This document shows, one piece after another, positions 33,766 to 46,639 of a DNA stretch of 64,000 nt. The stretch's first letter is position 1; each line of letters begins with the position of its first letter. Origin of the DNA: Phycisphaerales bacterium (GTDB lineage: Bacteria > Planctomycetota > Phycisphaerae > Sedimentisphaerales > Anaerobacaceae); the NCBI GenBank assembly GCA_030602885.1, contig JAUVYV010000014.1, positions 1 through 64,000 of the forward strand, read 5' to 3'. The position numbers were made by a program, and so were the translations under genes. The notes under the pieces were generated by a model. It was not told the DNA's origin, searched no databases, and was given only the letters and a program-made list of their open reading frames with translations.

Positions 33766-34857
33766 ATGCAGGTGCAATTTAATAGGGAAGGCCTTTCGGA
33801 GGCCTTGGGACTACTCACATCAGTGGTGCCGGAACGAACGCCGAAGCCAGTCCTGCGATGCGTTAAGATTGGTGCAACAAAAGAAGAGGTCAGGATATTC
33901 GGTACGGACCTGGAGGTCGGCGTCAATTATTTAGTAAGTGCTGTTCGTGTCGAGCAGGAAGGGGAGGTTGTTGTGCCATGCGGCAAGCTGGCGGGAATTG
34001 TGCGGGAGAGCGCAGACGAGGTGCTTTCAATTACGGCGGAGGGCGGTACGTGTGAAATACGAGGGTCGGACAGCCACTTTACAATATACGGGCATGAGGC
34101 GGGACAGTATCCGGAGGTGCCTGGCTTCGAGGGGAATGCGGAGCTTGAGGTGAGTTTGGAGAATCTGCAAAGCGGGATTAGCCAAGTCTTGTTCGCGACG
34201 GCGCGTGAGAGCACGCGCTATGCCATCAATGGGGTATTGTGGGAGACAAGGGGTAAGAAGCTTTCGTTAGTTGCGACGGACGGACGACGGCTTGCGCGGA
34301 GTGTGGTGAGCTTGTCATCATCGGTGGATGCGAAGATAATAGTGCCGGCGAAGACAATGGCGCTGCTGAACAAGCTGGACGGGGGAGAGAAGGAAATGGT
34401 TGAGGTAAAGCGTGTTGATAATCAAATAGTGTTCAGGTGTGGCGGTGTTATTATCAGCTCGAATTTAGTAGAGGGGAACTTCCCGAAGTATGAGGATATA
34501 ATTCCAAGCGGCTATGAGAAGAAGCTACGATTGCCAACGGAGGTGATATTGAGTGCGGTTCGGCGGGCGGCGCTGTTGACGAGTGAGGAGTCGCGAGGGA
34601 TCAAACTGAGCGTGGGGAAAGATTCGCTGGTTTTTTCGAGCAGGGCGCCGGAGGCGGGTGATGCAGAGGTGAAGCTTGCGGTGGCATATAAGGGTGAGCC
34701 GATAGAAATCGGTTTTAATCCGCAGTTTTTGACGGATGTCCTGCGAGCTGTCAAGGAGCCGGAATTTGAGTTAGAATTAGGGCAGGCGGACACGCCGGGA
34801 GTAATAAAAAGCGGGGCTAATTTTCTGTACGTTCTGATGCCGATAAATATAGGGTAA
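33766..34857 (+). CDS. dnaN: DNA polymerase III beta clamp DnaN
   Basis: This sliding clamp tethers the replicative polymerase. The 363-residue length and three repeated domains are typical. It shows MQVQFNREGLSEALGLLTSV, TDLEVGVN, NGVLWE..GKKLSLVATDGRRLA, and the C-terminal YVLMPINIG. GAGGTG lies five bases before the ATG. dnaA is not adjacent but 7 kb downstream on the opposite strand. The dciA-like and gyrB genes follow. Confidence 0.98.
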   Translation: MQVQFNREGLSEALGLLTSVVPERTPKPVLRCVKIGATKEEVRIFGTDLEVGVNYLVSAVRVEQEGEVVVPCGKLAGIVRESADEVLSITAEGGTCEIRGSDSHFTIYGHEAGQYPEVPGFEGNAELEVSLENLQSGISQVLFATARESTRYAINGVLWETRGKKLSLVATDGRRLARSVVSLSSSVDAKIIVPAKTMALLNKLDGGEKEMVEVKRVDNQIVFRCGGVIISSNLVEGNFPKYEDIIPSGYEKKLRLPTEVILSAVRRAALLTSEESRGIKLSVGKDSLVFSSRAPEAGDAEVKLAVAYKGEPIEIGFNPQFLTDVLRAVKEPEFELELGQADTPGVIKSGANFLYVLMPINIG

Positions 34858-34938
34858 GCGGCCGGTAGAAGCGGATTTTTTAGCGGTTTTTCGGTGTTTG
34901 CTTTCGAGCGGTGAATCTCGAAAAGAGGAAAGAGCAAG

Positions 34939-37741
<2,803 letters not shown>

Positions 37742-38059
37742 TCTGCGACGCGTGTGAGGTGCTTTGCCGGCAGTCTTAAAGGCGTTTGCCATACAATTGA
37801 GCCGTGTTTTTCTACAATTCCCTGTCAATCAATCGCTTGCAAGTGGATGTCCTCTCGATTTAGCCGGTCCTGTAGTCATAGTCGAGGTGCCGAGCGGTTT
37901 TATTACAAAAAGTTTGAAGATTTTACTTGCAAAGTCGCTGGTGGGCGGATAAGAATGACGGCGTGTGTGATTTTCATTGAAGTAGTATTCCGGTGACGGC
38001 GGCGTGTTCGCATCAAGGGAATGTGTGGGGCAGGCGTTAGTCAGGAATGGAGGCGAGAA
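37742..38059. other. Intergenic region after gyrB
   Basis: The ~320 bases hold a 62-codon open frame (37764-37952) without domain or ribosome site. I see no terminator, tRNA or repeat. Confidence 0.4.
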
Positions 38060-38758
38060 ATGGGGCGTAGAGAGGTAGTTGCAGCCTTGTTTTTTTGCGT
38101 TTTGTTATTTGTGTACGGGGGCTGTCAGCGGAGGCGGTCGGTGGACGTGGCGGTTGATACGACGGGGATGATTCCTTCGGACGTGCGCAAGGCGCAGCTT
38201 CTTGAGAATCTTGACAGGAGGTGGGAGAATCCCGATGCGCATTTCGAGCTGGGTCAGCTTTATCATGCGGACGGTTTGTGGTCGAAGGCGGAGCATTGCT
38301 ACAATACGGCGGTCAGCTTTGATCCCGCTCACAGGGACGCGCAGGCGGCGACGGTGAAGGTCTTGCTTGACAGCGGGGACAGGACGAGGTCTCAGATTAC
38401 GGCAGAGCTTTACGTGAATCAGGCGTCGAGCTCGGCGTCGTCGTTGTTGGCGCTTGGCTTGGGCTTTCAGAGGCAGGGGATGGATGAGTATGCGCTGGGT
38501 TGTTATAAGCAGGCGTTGGCGATGGCGCCGAATTCTGCGAAGATAAACCGCCAGATTGGTTATTATTATCTTGCGAAGAAGAATATTGTTTTGGCGAAGG
38601 AGTATTTGACTCGGAGTTTTCAGCTTGATGCCAACCAGCCCGACGTTGCGGGCGAGCTTGGGCGTCTTGGTGTAGCGGTGCGGATACCGCGTGGGCCCGG
38701 CGAGAACCCTGAGAAGCTGGACAGGATGGTCGATGAGGCCGACAGGAGGATAAAGTAG
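38060..38758 (+). CDS. TPR-repeat lipoprotein
   Basis: The product has 232 residues. ATG 38060 follows GGAGGCGAGAA. The signal peptide ends in lipobox YGGC (residues about 19-22). Three to four TPR units follow, for example PDAHFELGQLYHADGLWSKAEHCYNTAVSFD and SLLALGLGFQRQGMDEYALGCYKQAL, then INRQIGYYYLAKKNIVLAKEYLTRSF. It is probably an envelope scaffold or assembly factor. An intrinsic terminator follows directly, so it is the end of its transcript. Confidence 0.85.
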   Translation: MGRREVVAALFFCVLLFVYGGCQRRRSVDVAVDTTGMIPSDVRKAQLLENLDRRWENPDAHFELGQLYHADGLWSKAEHCYNTAVSFDPAHRDAQAATVKVLLDSGDRTRSQITAELYVNQASSSASSLLALGLGFQRQGMDEYALGCYKQALAMAPNSAKINRQIGYYYLAKKNIVLAKEYLTRSFQLDANQPDVAGELGRLGVAVRIPRGPGENPEKLDRMVDEADRRIK

Positions 38759-38781
38759 TCGGGGTTTCAGAAGTCTATTTT

Positions 38782-38817
38782 GCCCTGTGGTGCACGGATG
38801 CGCCGCGGGGCTTTTTT
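38782..38817 (+). terminator. Intrinsic terminator after the TPR lipoprotein
   Basis: The 12-bp stem GCCCTGTGGTGC / GCGCCGCGGGGC contains three wobble pairs. A six-base loop separates the arms and six T residues follow. Confidence 0.88.
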
Positions 38818-38944
38818 CTTTTGAAGTGAATGTGCCCCTGCCGGCGCAGAGGCGCACGAGGAGGAGAATGCAGGGCGGGGGACTGTAATTGTGCAGAAAG
38901 GGGGTATTGCCAGCCGATAAGAGGATTGCGGTTACGCAGGTGGA

Positions 38945-41359
38945 ATGTGTTTGGGTACTGTGAGACGTATTTTTTATCGGATGTCAGGTGCGATGGGACG
39001 ATCGAAGGACAAGGCATACAGGGCAAGGGCGTTGGAGTGTTTGGGGGTGGCGGTGGTTCTGGTGTTGGTGTGCAGTTGCTTGAGTTTTGATATTGGCGAC
39101 TGGCCGAGCAGGTTTGTGTCTCCGCATAATGAGCCGTCGGCGAACTGGTGCGGGGCGATAGGGGCGTTTTTTGCGTACTATTTACTGTACTTCATAGGGC
39201 CGGGCGTTTTTGTGGTGCTTGCGTGTGGGGTGTGGTTTTTGGTTGCGAAGATTGCGGCCAGGGAGATTAGTCAGCCGGTGCTGCGTTCGATGGGGCTTGG
39301 ATTGGTGACGGTGGCGGCGTCGAGTACGTTCTACATATTCTGGCCTCATAGTGTTTATGGTTTTCCGATGGGTTCCGGCGGGGTGCTGGGGGTTGCTGCT
39401 GCGGAGCTATTACGTCGTTACCTTGCGTCCGTGGGGACGGGTATTCTGCTGGCGGCGACGTGGGCAGTGGGACTTTCGCTGCTTGCGGACAGCGTGGTTG
39501 CGGCGGCTGTCCGGTGGATGCTGTTTGGCCTTGGCAAGGGGGCCGGTGTGGTTGTGCCGACGTGGTCTGTGGCGAAGCGGCGGTCTCGTGTACTGGGCGA
39601 GATATGGCGGCGGCTAAGCGCCAGGCAGAAGGCGGCGCCGGCGGTTGCGTCACCTGGTGTTGTGGTGCCTGTGGAGGAGAGGATTGAAGAGAAGGTTCGT
39701 GACAGGAGCAATGATACGATTTCGGGGATTCCGATGGAGGTTCGGCTTCAGAAGGCGAAGGCGGCGAAGCCGGCGAATGCGTACGTGCCGCCGAGCTATG
39801 AGGATTATGCGCTGCCGTCTCTGGATTTATTGGATGAGCCGGAACGTGGATTTGCTTCGGTTCAGGAGAAGGTAGTGAAGGCGAAGGCCAGTGCGCTGGA
39901 GCGTTTGCTTTCGGAATTCAACATAAACGCTCGAGTAGTGGCGGCGGATACGGGGCCTGTAGTGACGATGTTCGAGCTTCAGCTTGCGGCCGGTGTGAAG
40001 GTGAGCCAGATAAGCTCCTTGTCGAACGATATGGCCAGAGCGCTTGGTGTGGGAGCGGTTCGCGTGGTTGCGCCTCTGCCCGGCAAGCATACGATAGGCG
40101 TGGAGGTTCCAAACAGCGAGAAAGAGCGGGTTCGGATGAAGGATATGCTTCAGCTTGCGGGCAACAGGCCGGGAAGGATGGCGATACCCCTGTTTTTAGG
40201 GAAGGATTCTTCGGCTGAGGCGCTGGTTTCAGATTTGACGACGATGCCGCATCTTCTTATCGCGGGTACGACGGGTTCGGGCAAGAGCGTGTGTATAAAT
40301 GCGATAATTACGGGGATACTTTTGACGCGTCGGCCTGATGAGGTGAAGCTGATATTGATAGACCCGAAGATGGTTGAGATGACGGCGTTCAATACGATAC
40401 CGCACCTGATGACGCCGATAGTGACGGAGACTCGTCGTGCGGTACAGATTTTAGAGTGGGCGACGGTGAAGATGGACGAGCGTTATTCGCTTGTGGCCGA
40501 AGCAAGGGTGAAGAACATTGCGGATTACAATGCGCTTGGACCTGAGGAGATAATTAACAGGTTCAACCCAACCAGCGCGGACGAGGAGGCGCAGATACCG
40601 AAGAAGCTGCCTTATATAGTGATTGTAATTGACGAATTAGCGGATTTGATGATGACGGCGGCGAAGGAGATAGAGGCGTACATAGTTCGTCTTGCGCAGA
40701 AGAGCCGTGCGGTTGGGATTCACATAGTGTTGGCGACGCAGCGTCCTCAGGCGACGGTGGTTACGGGGCTAATCAAGTCTAACATGCCGACGCGGATTGG
40801 CTTTAGAGTTGCGGCGAGGATGGACAGCAGGATTATTCTGGACCAGAACGGGGCGGAGACGCTTTTGGGGCAGGGCGATATGTTATTTTTGAAGCCGGGG
40901 ACGAGCGATCTGGTTCGTGCGCAGGGGACATTTGTTGACGAAGCTGAGGTGAAGCGGATAGTGAAACATCTGAAGGAGGTTGCCGAGCCGCAGTATCATC
41001 CGGAGCTTGCTCAGCTTGGCCGAGCGGACACTTCCGATATGGTCACAGATGAGCGGTTTGATGAGGCGGTTCGGATTGTTCTTGATAGTAAACGCGGGAG
41101 CGTCTCGCTGCTGCAGCGTCGGCTGAGCGTCGGCTATGCGCGGGCATCGAGGATGATAGAGCAGATGGCGGCGATGGGGATTTTGGGCGAGTATAAGGGC
41201 AGCCAGGCGCGTGAGGTGATGATAACGGTGGAGGACTGGGAGCAGATGTACAGGGCGATGGAAGAGGCGGAGCAGGCGGAGGCAGCGGGGGAGGGGGAAG
41301 GTGAGCCGGCGTATGTGAGCGAGGGTCAGAAGGGATATGTGTCGGTTGAAGAGGATTAG
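38945..41359 (+). CDS. ftsK: DNA translocase FtsK/SpoIIIE
   Basis: The product has 804 residues and pumps DNA during chromosome segregation at the division site. Four membrane helices occupy about residues 25-190. A linker and the alpha domain (YEDYALPSLDLLDEPERGF) precede the RecA-like motor with Walker A GTTGSGKS and Walker B IVIDELADLM. The C-terminal gamma winged helix (DEAVRIVLDSKRGSVSLLQRRL) reads polar KOPS-type sequences. The start is uncertain: ATG 38945 has only AGGTGGA directly before it, while ATG 38981 would remove 12 residues. An intrinsic terminator follows. Confidence 0.96.
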   Translation: MCLGTVRRIFYRMSGAMGRSKDKAYRARALECLGVAVVLVLVCSCLSFDIGDWPSRFVSPHNEPSANWCGAIGAFFAYYLLYFIGPGVFVVLACGVWFLVAKIAAREISQPVLRSMGLGLVTVAASSTFYIFWPHSVYGFPMGSGGVLGVAAAELLRRYLASVGTGILLAATWAVGLSLLADSVVAAAVRWMLFGLGKGAGVVVPTWSVAKRRSRVLGEIWRRLSARQKAAPAVASPGVVVPVEERIEEKVRDRSNDTISGIPMEVRLQKAKAAKPANAYVPPSYEDYALPSLDLLDEPERGFASVQEKVVKAKASALERLLSEFNINARVVAADTGPVVTMFELQLAAGVKVSQISSLSNDMARALGVGAVRVVAPLPGKHTIGVEVPNSEKERVRMKDMLQLAGNRPGRMAIPLFLGKDSSAEALVSDLTTMPHLLIAGTTGSGKSVCINAIITGILLTRRPDEVKLILIDPKMVEMTAFNTIPHLMTPIVTETRRAVQILEWATVKMDERYSLVAEARVKNIADYNALGPEEIINRFNPTSADEEAQIPKKLPYIVIVIDELADLMMTAAKEIEAYIVRLAQKSRAVGIHIVLATQRPQATVVTGLIKSNMPTRIGFRVAARMDSRIILDQNGAETLLGQGDMLFLKPGTSDLVRAQGTFVDEAEVKRIVKHLKEVAEPQYHPELAQLGRADTSDMVTDERFDEAVRIVLDSKRGSVSLLQRRLSVGYARASRMIEQMAAMGILGEYKGSQAREVMITVEDWEQMYRAMEEAEQAEAAGEGEGEPAYVSEGQKGYVSVEED

Positions 41360-41394
41360 GGCGTAAAGTGTTTGGTGCAAGGTGGTTAGTTGAA

Positions 41395-41428
41395 GGCGGG
41401 GTTGGCATGGCCCGGCCTTTTGTTTTTT
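41395..41428 (+). terminator. Probable intrinsic terminator after ftsK
   Basis: A GC-rich hairpin (GGCGGGG / CCCGGCC with one mismatch) is followed by TTTTGTTTTTT. Confidence 0.7.
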
Positions 41429-41624
41429 GGGGTTGGGGTAGTATAAGGGTATCTAATAGTAAAGTTAAGAAAGGGGTTAGAGGGGGTTAGGAAGGGGGGG
41501 AGAAGGGATTTTCGATTTGGTCCTGCTTCGCTTCGAGAGGGGTAAAGTGGCGGGTGGGAGGACCCTCGACTTCGCTCGGGACTTAGCCCGCCAAGGGAAG
41601 GGCGGGCAATCCTGGGGCTAAATG

Positions 41625-43067
41625 TTATGCGATGACGGCTTTTTCGAGTTTAGCGAGTATTGTTCGGGCCTTCGAGGTTTTGTTTCCTGCTTGGCTGTGC
41701 CAGTTTAGCTGGGCGTTTGTCTTTAGCTGTTCGGTAACTTTTTTGCAGGCCATGAGGACGGTGGCGTGGTTTTTGTTGCCCATACACCGGCCTATCTCAG
41801 AAAACGACATCTTTGTGTGCTTGCGGGCAAGGTACATACTGAAATGTCGGGCGAGGGCGACGGTGCGGTCTTTCTTTGATGAATGGATGGCGGCGGGTGT
41901 TATGCCGAAGAAGGTTGCGACGGCAGAGTCGATATCGGATGTATGGACAATCGGGTCACATCTTTCGAGGTGCTCAGCGAGGACGCCGCGTGCCATGTGA
42001 AGGTCGATGCGTGAATTCTGCAGCGATGAAAATGCAATCAGTTTGAGAAGTGCGCCCTGGAGCTCGCGGACGTTGGTTTTGAGGTTTTCAGCGATGTACT
42101 GTATGACGCTTTCGGGCATATGCTTTCTGAGCATCTTTGCATATTGGGTGCAAATTTCGCATCGGGTCTTGAAGTCGGGGGGTTTAATCTTTACGACCAT
42201 CCCCGATACGAAACGGTTGACGAGCTTGTCGGAGAGCCGGCCAATCATCTTGGGATGGGCGTCGGAGGCAAGGACGACCTGATTTCCGGCCAAATCGATA
42301 GTATTAAAAGTATGCAGGAATTCCTCCTGCGTAGAATGCTTGCTGGCCAGGAAGTGTATGTCGTCGATTGCCAACAAATCCGTTTGCCGCATTCGGCGTC
42401 GAAAAGCCTCCAGCTTTCTCGTCTTCAAGGCCAGCACAAACTGATTCACAAAGTCCTCCGCTGACAGGTACATCCACCTGACATCGGGGCGGTTTCGGCA
42501 CACTGCGTCGCAAATCCCTTGCAGCAGGTGCGTTTTCCCCACTCCGCATCCTCCGTGAATAAAAAGCGGATTGAACGGACTTTGCTTATCTCTGACGACC
42601 GCCCTGGCAGCGTTATATGCCAGCTCATTTGACGGTCCAACAACAAAAGTATCCAAGCTGAGCTTAAGGGCCTTCGATGCAGCGCCCTTACGCAGGACGG
42701 TCCGGCGAGGGCCAAGATGCGTCTGCTTTGGCGAGCCGGCGATGGGTTGCGTCTGCGAATCCAACTGGGTCCGCCGCTGCTGGCCCGAAAGCTGGGGGTC
42801 AACGCCGAACGTAATCTGAACATTTTGGCCCGTGGCGGCACGGGTTGCCTCGGCGAGGTCCTTTGCAAAATGGCTCTCTATCCAGCTCGCAATGAAGAGG
42901 TTCGGGACGGCGACTTTTAGATAGCCGTCGGTAAGAGCAAGCCGGGTCGAATTTTTGAACCAAATTCGGAACCTTTGCCGGCCGATTCGCTCTTCAAGCG
43001 CGTCGTTGATAGAACCGATGAGGGACTGGGCTGTCCTTTCGACATCATCCGTGATTGTGCTCTGCAT
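41625..43067 (-). CDS. dnaA: Replication initiator DnaA
   Basis: The product has 480 residues. ATG 43067 is chosen because AGGGGAGA lies five bases upstream; the longer frame adds 29 unlikely residues. Domain I (RIGRQRFRIWFKNSTRL) precedes a variable linker. The AAA domain III has FIHGGCGVGKTHLLQGI, Walker B DLLAIDDIHFL and GRLSDKLVNRF. Domain IV ends in the DNA-binding signature, here MGNKNHATVLMACKKV instead of the usual GGRDHTTV type. A cluster of DnaA boxes lies 215-260 bases upstream. dnaA is separated from dnaN, as is common outside Firmicutes and Proteobacteria. Confidence 0.97.
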   Translation of the reverse strand: MQSTITDDVERTAQSLIGSINDALEERIGRQRFRIWFKNSTRLALTDGYLKVAVPNLFIASWIESHFAKDLAEATRAATGQNVQITFGVDPQLSGQQRRTQLDSQTQPIAGSPKQTHLGPRRTVLRKGAASKALKLSLDTFVVGPSNELAYNAARAVVRDKQSPFNPLFIHGGCGVGKTHLLQGICDAVCRNRPDVRWMYLSAEDFVNQFVLALKTRKLEAFRRRMRQTDLLAIDDIHFLASKHSTQEEFLHTFNTIDLAGNQVVLASDAHPKMIGRLSDKLVNRFVSGMVVKIKPPDFKTRCEICTQYAKMLRKHMPESVIQYIAENLKTNVRELQGALLKLIAFSSLQNSRIDLHMARGVLAEHLERCDPIVHTSDIDSAVATFFGITPAAIHSSKKDRTVALARHFSMYLARKHTKMSFSEIGRCMGNKNHATVLMACKKVTEQLKTNAQLNWHSQAGNKTSKARTILAKLEKAVIA

Positions 43068-43154
43068 CGATATCTCCCCTGGCAAAACATTGTTAGCAAA
43101 TTCTGAGTTTTGCAACCACCTGCAGAGAGCGGCCGCACTGTTACATAGATACAA

Positions 43155-43345
43155 AGTTTATGAATTTCAATTATCGAGCGGTGAGAAAAGTATGCAACGG
43201 CGATTTTGGAAATTTCTTTTCCACCTCGTTGATGTCACTATCTGCATTGAGTTTGCGCGCGAAAAAAATTTGTTTTTAACATATTATTCACAGCGTAAAT
43301 GCGATTTGTGGAAAAGCTGTGGATTAGGTTTGTGATTTGCTGCGT
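43155..43345. other. oriC: Candidate oriC with DnaA boxes
   Basis: Three 9-mers match the DnaA box within 43 bases: TTATTCACA at 43284-43292 (+), TGTGGAAAA at 43307-43315 (reads TTTTCCACA on -), and TGTGGATTA at 43318-43326 (reads TAATCCACA on -). An AT-rich stretch (43260-43290, GAAAAAAATTTG and TTTTTAACATATTATT) adjoins them and could unwind. The location upstream of dnaA is classical. The boxes may equally autoregulate dnaA. Confidence 0.68.
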
Positions 43346-43399
43346 TCTTCGAGGGTGACGTATCGTTGTCGCTGCTGGGCGGCAGAGGCGCGAGGATGG

Positions 43400-44599
43400 T
43401 CAGGAATCGATTCGGAGCGACTTCATCGCAGCTAAGCTCTTTTCTATCAAGGCGTTCCTTTGCTGCACGGATGCAAATGAGCGCAGTGGGTCGGCAGGGG
43501 TGTTCATAACATAGTCCAAAAGCGTATCGACGGTTGTGGCGGCTACGTGGCAACGCGTGTCGGACGAGGCGTAGTAGATAAAGAGCCGGCCATTTTGACG
43601 CGTGACCCAGCCGTTGCTGAAAACGACATTGGAAACGTCGCCGATGCGCTCATCCCCTTGCGGTGCAAGGAGATATCCGCCGGGTTGATGGGTGATTTTG
43701 TCCGGCTGGTCGAGCTTCGTGAGGAATGCGTAAAGGACGTATCGCAGGCCTGCGGCACAGGCGCGAACGCCATGTGCGAGGTGCAGCCAGCCGGCGTGGG
43801 TCTTTATCGGGGCGGGGCCCAGGCCGTTCTTGGCCTCTTTTATGGTATGATACCGGCGGTCATCGACTATTGTCTCCTCGTCTATCGCTGCATTTTGCAT
43901 AGTGTCTGAAAGTCCCCATCCGATGCCTCCGCCGGAGCCGGCTTCGATAAAGCCCTCCTGTGGGCGGGTGTAGAAGGCGTATTTGCCGTCGATGAATTCG
44001 GGATGGAGGACGACGTTTCGCTGCTGGGGCGATGGTGTCTTCAAATCGGCCAGTCTCTGCCAGTTTTGCAAGTCTTTTGTGCGTGCGATGCCGCACTGTG
44101 CGACGGCGGACGACAAATCGCCTCCTGGTGCGTTGGGGTCCTTACTTTCGGAGCAGAACAGGCCGTAAATCCAGCCGTCCTCGTGCTTAACGACGCGCAT
44201 ATCGTAAACGTTTGTCTCGGGTTCGGCTGTTTCGGGCATGACAATCGGGTAATCCCGAAACTTGAAGCCGTCGATGCCGGTTTTGCTCTCTGCGACCGCG
44301 AAGAAGGATTTTCTGTCTGCGCCCTCGACACGGGCGATGAGACAAATCTTACCGTCGAATTCAATCGCGCCTGGGTTAAAGACGCAGTTAATTCCCAGCC
44401 GTTCCATTAAGTGCGGATTCGTCTCGTAGTTCAGATCGTATCGCCAGAAGACAGGCGTGTGTTTTGCCGTCAGGACAGGGTATTTGTATCTGTGAAAAAC
44501 GCCGTTGCCCTGCCCTGCCGGGGTGTTTTTTCGCTCGATGAGCTTGTTATGCTCCGCAAAGAGCTGCTTTACCTTTTGGTCGAATCGCTTCTTATCCAT
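43400..44599 (-). CDS. GH130 glycoside phosphorylase
   Basis: The product has 399 residues. It looks like a family GH130 beta-mannoside phosphorylase, most like 4-O-beta-D-mannosyl-D-glucose phosphorylase: [51 protein letters not shown], and GWLHLAHGV later. Such enzymes use phosphate to split mannosyl-glucose into mannose-1-phosphate and glucose. ATG 44599 follows AGGAGTGTCAAA. No signal peptide, so the substrate is imported, probably by the sodium symporter gene 42 bases upstream in the same operon. Confidence 0.9.
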   Translation of the reverse strand: MDKKRFDQKVKQLFAEHNKLIERKNTPAGQGNGVFHRYKYPVLTAKHTPVFWRYDLNYETNPHLMERLGINCVFNPGAIEFDGKICLIARVEGADRKSFFAVAESKTGIDGFKFRDYPIVMPETAEPETNVYDMRVVKHEDGWIYGLFCSESKDPNAPGGDLSSAVAQCGIARTKDLQNWQRLADLKTPSPQQRNVVLHPEFIDGKYAFYTRPQEGFIEAGSGGGIGWGLSDTMQNAAIDEETIVDDRRYHTIKEAKNGLGPAPIKTHAGWLHLAHGVRACAAGLRYVLYAFLTKLDQPDKITHQPGGYLLAPQGDERIGDVSNVVFSNGWVTRQNGRLFIYYASSDTRCHVAATTVDTLLDYVMNTPADPLRSFASVQQRNALIEKSLAAMKSLRIDS

Positions 44600-44641
44600 T
44601 TTGACACTCCTGTTTATTGCGGCCGACAAAGGAAAAAGCGG

Positions 44642-46483
44642 TCAGTCGTTTTCAAGCTTGTTGAACCAGTTGAATTTCAGGAACAGCGATGTTGCTGCCA
44701 TGATTACGATGCAGACGACCATTGCGTGGAACTTGCGGACGATGAGATAGACTGGGATGAGGACAAAGGTCAACTGCCAGATGGTTCCGACGACGACGTT
44801 CAGCATGTCGCGGGCAAAGGCGGTGTTTGGTTTGAAGTTGTTATCGTCGGCTGAGACCATCTCTCGAATCGGGCCCCAGAATCCCCATGGGCGGACGCTT
44901 TTGTAGAAATCCTTGAGGACATTCTCATCTTCGGGTTTTGTGAGCAGCGAGACGATGACGGAGAAGAATGTGCTAACAACGAGGATGATGGGGAATACGG
45001 CGAGATTTCTTTCAAGATTTCCGCTGAACATCGGGACTGTATCCTGGCCGGCAAGGCTGAAATAGACGGCAAATGCGGTCGCGGTGAGCAGTCCTGAGAT
45101 CATTCCTGCGAAGTAGCCGAATCCGTTGAATCTCCACCAGTGCCACTTGAGTACGTTTGGTGCGGTGTATCCGCCGAAGAGGCCTGTGACGACCCACTGG
45201 GTAACGGTGTGCACGGATTCAGCGAAGAAGCCGGACAGCAGGCCTACGCCGACGATTAGTACGGTGCAGAGATAGCTTGCGATGACGTATGTCCTGGGTC
45301 TTGCGTTTGGCTTTATGTAGCGTTTGTAGACATCGTTGACGAGATATGAGGCGCCGCAGTTGACGGTGGCGTCGAAAGTGCTCATGAAGGCGGCGATGAG
45401 TCCAGCGAGGACGATTCCTATCAGGCCGACGGGGAGGAACCCTTTGATGATCCACGGGAGGATTTGTTCGAAGTCAATTTTTTGGCCGGCTTCGGCCATG
45501 GTGTTTAGCTCGTCGCTGAAAAATGTGAGGCCCAGAATAGCGACGCCTGCAATCATCAGATAGCGGGGGACATTAAGGACGAATGAGACGCACCAGCTCA
45601 TCATGGCTGCTTCTTTTGGGGTTCGTGCGGAGAGGATTTTCTGCATATCGAAGTTTGGGGTGGGCCCTGCCATACTGGCAAGTACGCCTTTGAGCACGGT
45701 CATCATGAAGAAAATGGTAAACAGATCGAAACCGTCTGTGGCTATCTTGTCGTTGACTGTTGCGACGAGTGCGGACCAATCGAGATTGACCTTCCATCCG
45801 AATGAAAGGTTGAACCAGCCGTCGGGGACGACGGAGGCGAGCAATTCGGGGCTCACTCTTTGGATTGCGATGATAGCGATAAAAACAGAGGCGATGGTCA
45901 TCAGGGTGAACTGGATGATGTCGGTGAGGACGACGGAGTACATTCCGCCGAACATGACATATATGGCGGTGATTAGCATGAGGATGGTGGCGTATGCCTC
46001 GGGCGGCAATTCCCAGGGTAGGATGATCTGTGCGAATGCGCCGACGCCCCTGAATGCGTACGCGAGCATGCTGATGACCATGAACATCGCAAAGACAATA
46101 ACGCTGATGTGCGAAAGCTCAGCTCCCAGGTCGTGTCCGAAGCGTTTTCGAATCCACTCTGCACCTGTCATGACCTTTGAGCGTCGGATCCAGATGGAGA
46201 GGTAAATCATGAGGAAGATCTGGTTGAAGGTGGGCCAGACCCACGGCAGCCAGATGCTTTTGAGGCCATAGATGAAGAATACGGTGACGAGCCACATGGT
46301 TCCTGTGATGTCGAACATGCCGGAGGCGTTTGCTATTCCGAGGAAGTACCAGGGGATTTTTTTGCCGCCGAGGAAGTACGAGTCGATGTTCTTGCCCGCC
46401 TTTTTCGACAGAATCAGGCCGGCTATTACAATGACGATGATGTATGTGAAGATAATGCCTATGTCAACGGCGTGAAGCTGCAT
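44642..46483 (-). CDS. Sodium/solute symporter (SSS family)
   Basis: The product has 613 residues and about 13-14 membrane helices. It matches the sodium:solute symporter family: FLGGKKIPWYFLGIANASGMFD, GAEWIRKRFGHDLG and AFRGVGAFAQIILPWE early, then AGLIAAFMSTFDATVNCGASYL, the characteristic helix 8 motif. AGGAG lies upstream of the ATG. It is the first gene of an operon with the GH130 phosphorylase, so mannosyl-glucose or a related disaccharide is the most likely cargo; that is inference. Confidence 0.92.
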   Translation of the reverse strand: MQLHAVDIGIIFTYIIVIVIAGLILSKKAGKNIDSYFLGGKKIPWYFLGIANASGMFDITGTMWLVTVFFIYGLKSIWLPWVWPTFNQIFLMIYLSIWIRRSKVMTGAEWIRKRFGHDLGAELSHISVIVFAMFMVISMLAYAFRGVGAFAQIILPWELPPEAYATILMLITAIYVMFGGMYSVVLTDIIQFTLMTIASVFIAIIAIQRVSPELLASVVPDGWFNLSFGWKVNLDWSALVATVNDKIATDGFDLFTIFFMMTVLKGVLASMAGPTPNFDMQKILSARTPKEAAMMSWCVSFVLNVPRYLMIAGVAILGLTFFSDELNTMAEAGQKIDFEQILPWIIKGFLPVGLIGIVLAGLIAAFMSTFDATVNCGASYLVNDVYKRYIKPNARPRTYVIASYLCTVLIVGVGLLSGFFAESVHTVTQWVVTGLFGGYTAPNVLKWHWWRFNGFGYFAGMISGLLTATAFAVYFSLAGQDTVPMFSGNLERNLAVFPIILVVSTFFSVIVSLLTKPEDENVLKDFYKSVRPWGFWGPIREMVSADDNNFKPNTAFARDMLNVVVGTIWQLTFVLIPVYLIVRKFHAMVVCIVIMAATSLFLKFNWFNKLEND

Positions 46484-46639
46484 ATACGATTCTCCTTTCC
46501 TGATTTACGAACCCGGCGTCGCGGCAGATTCGCCGGGCAGCATCCGGTTGTTCGAAAACCTCAGATTATTGAAAATCCGGGGGGATTTGCAATAAGAATC
46601 TGCGGTACAGGTCGGGCGATGGTGCAGAGGGGATACGAG

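Noticed and set aside
37764-37952. 62-codon open frame after gyrB
   Set aside because: No ribosome site, no recognisable family and ordinary composition for a chance frame.
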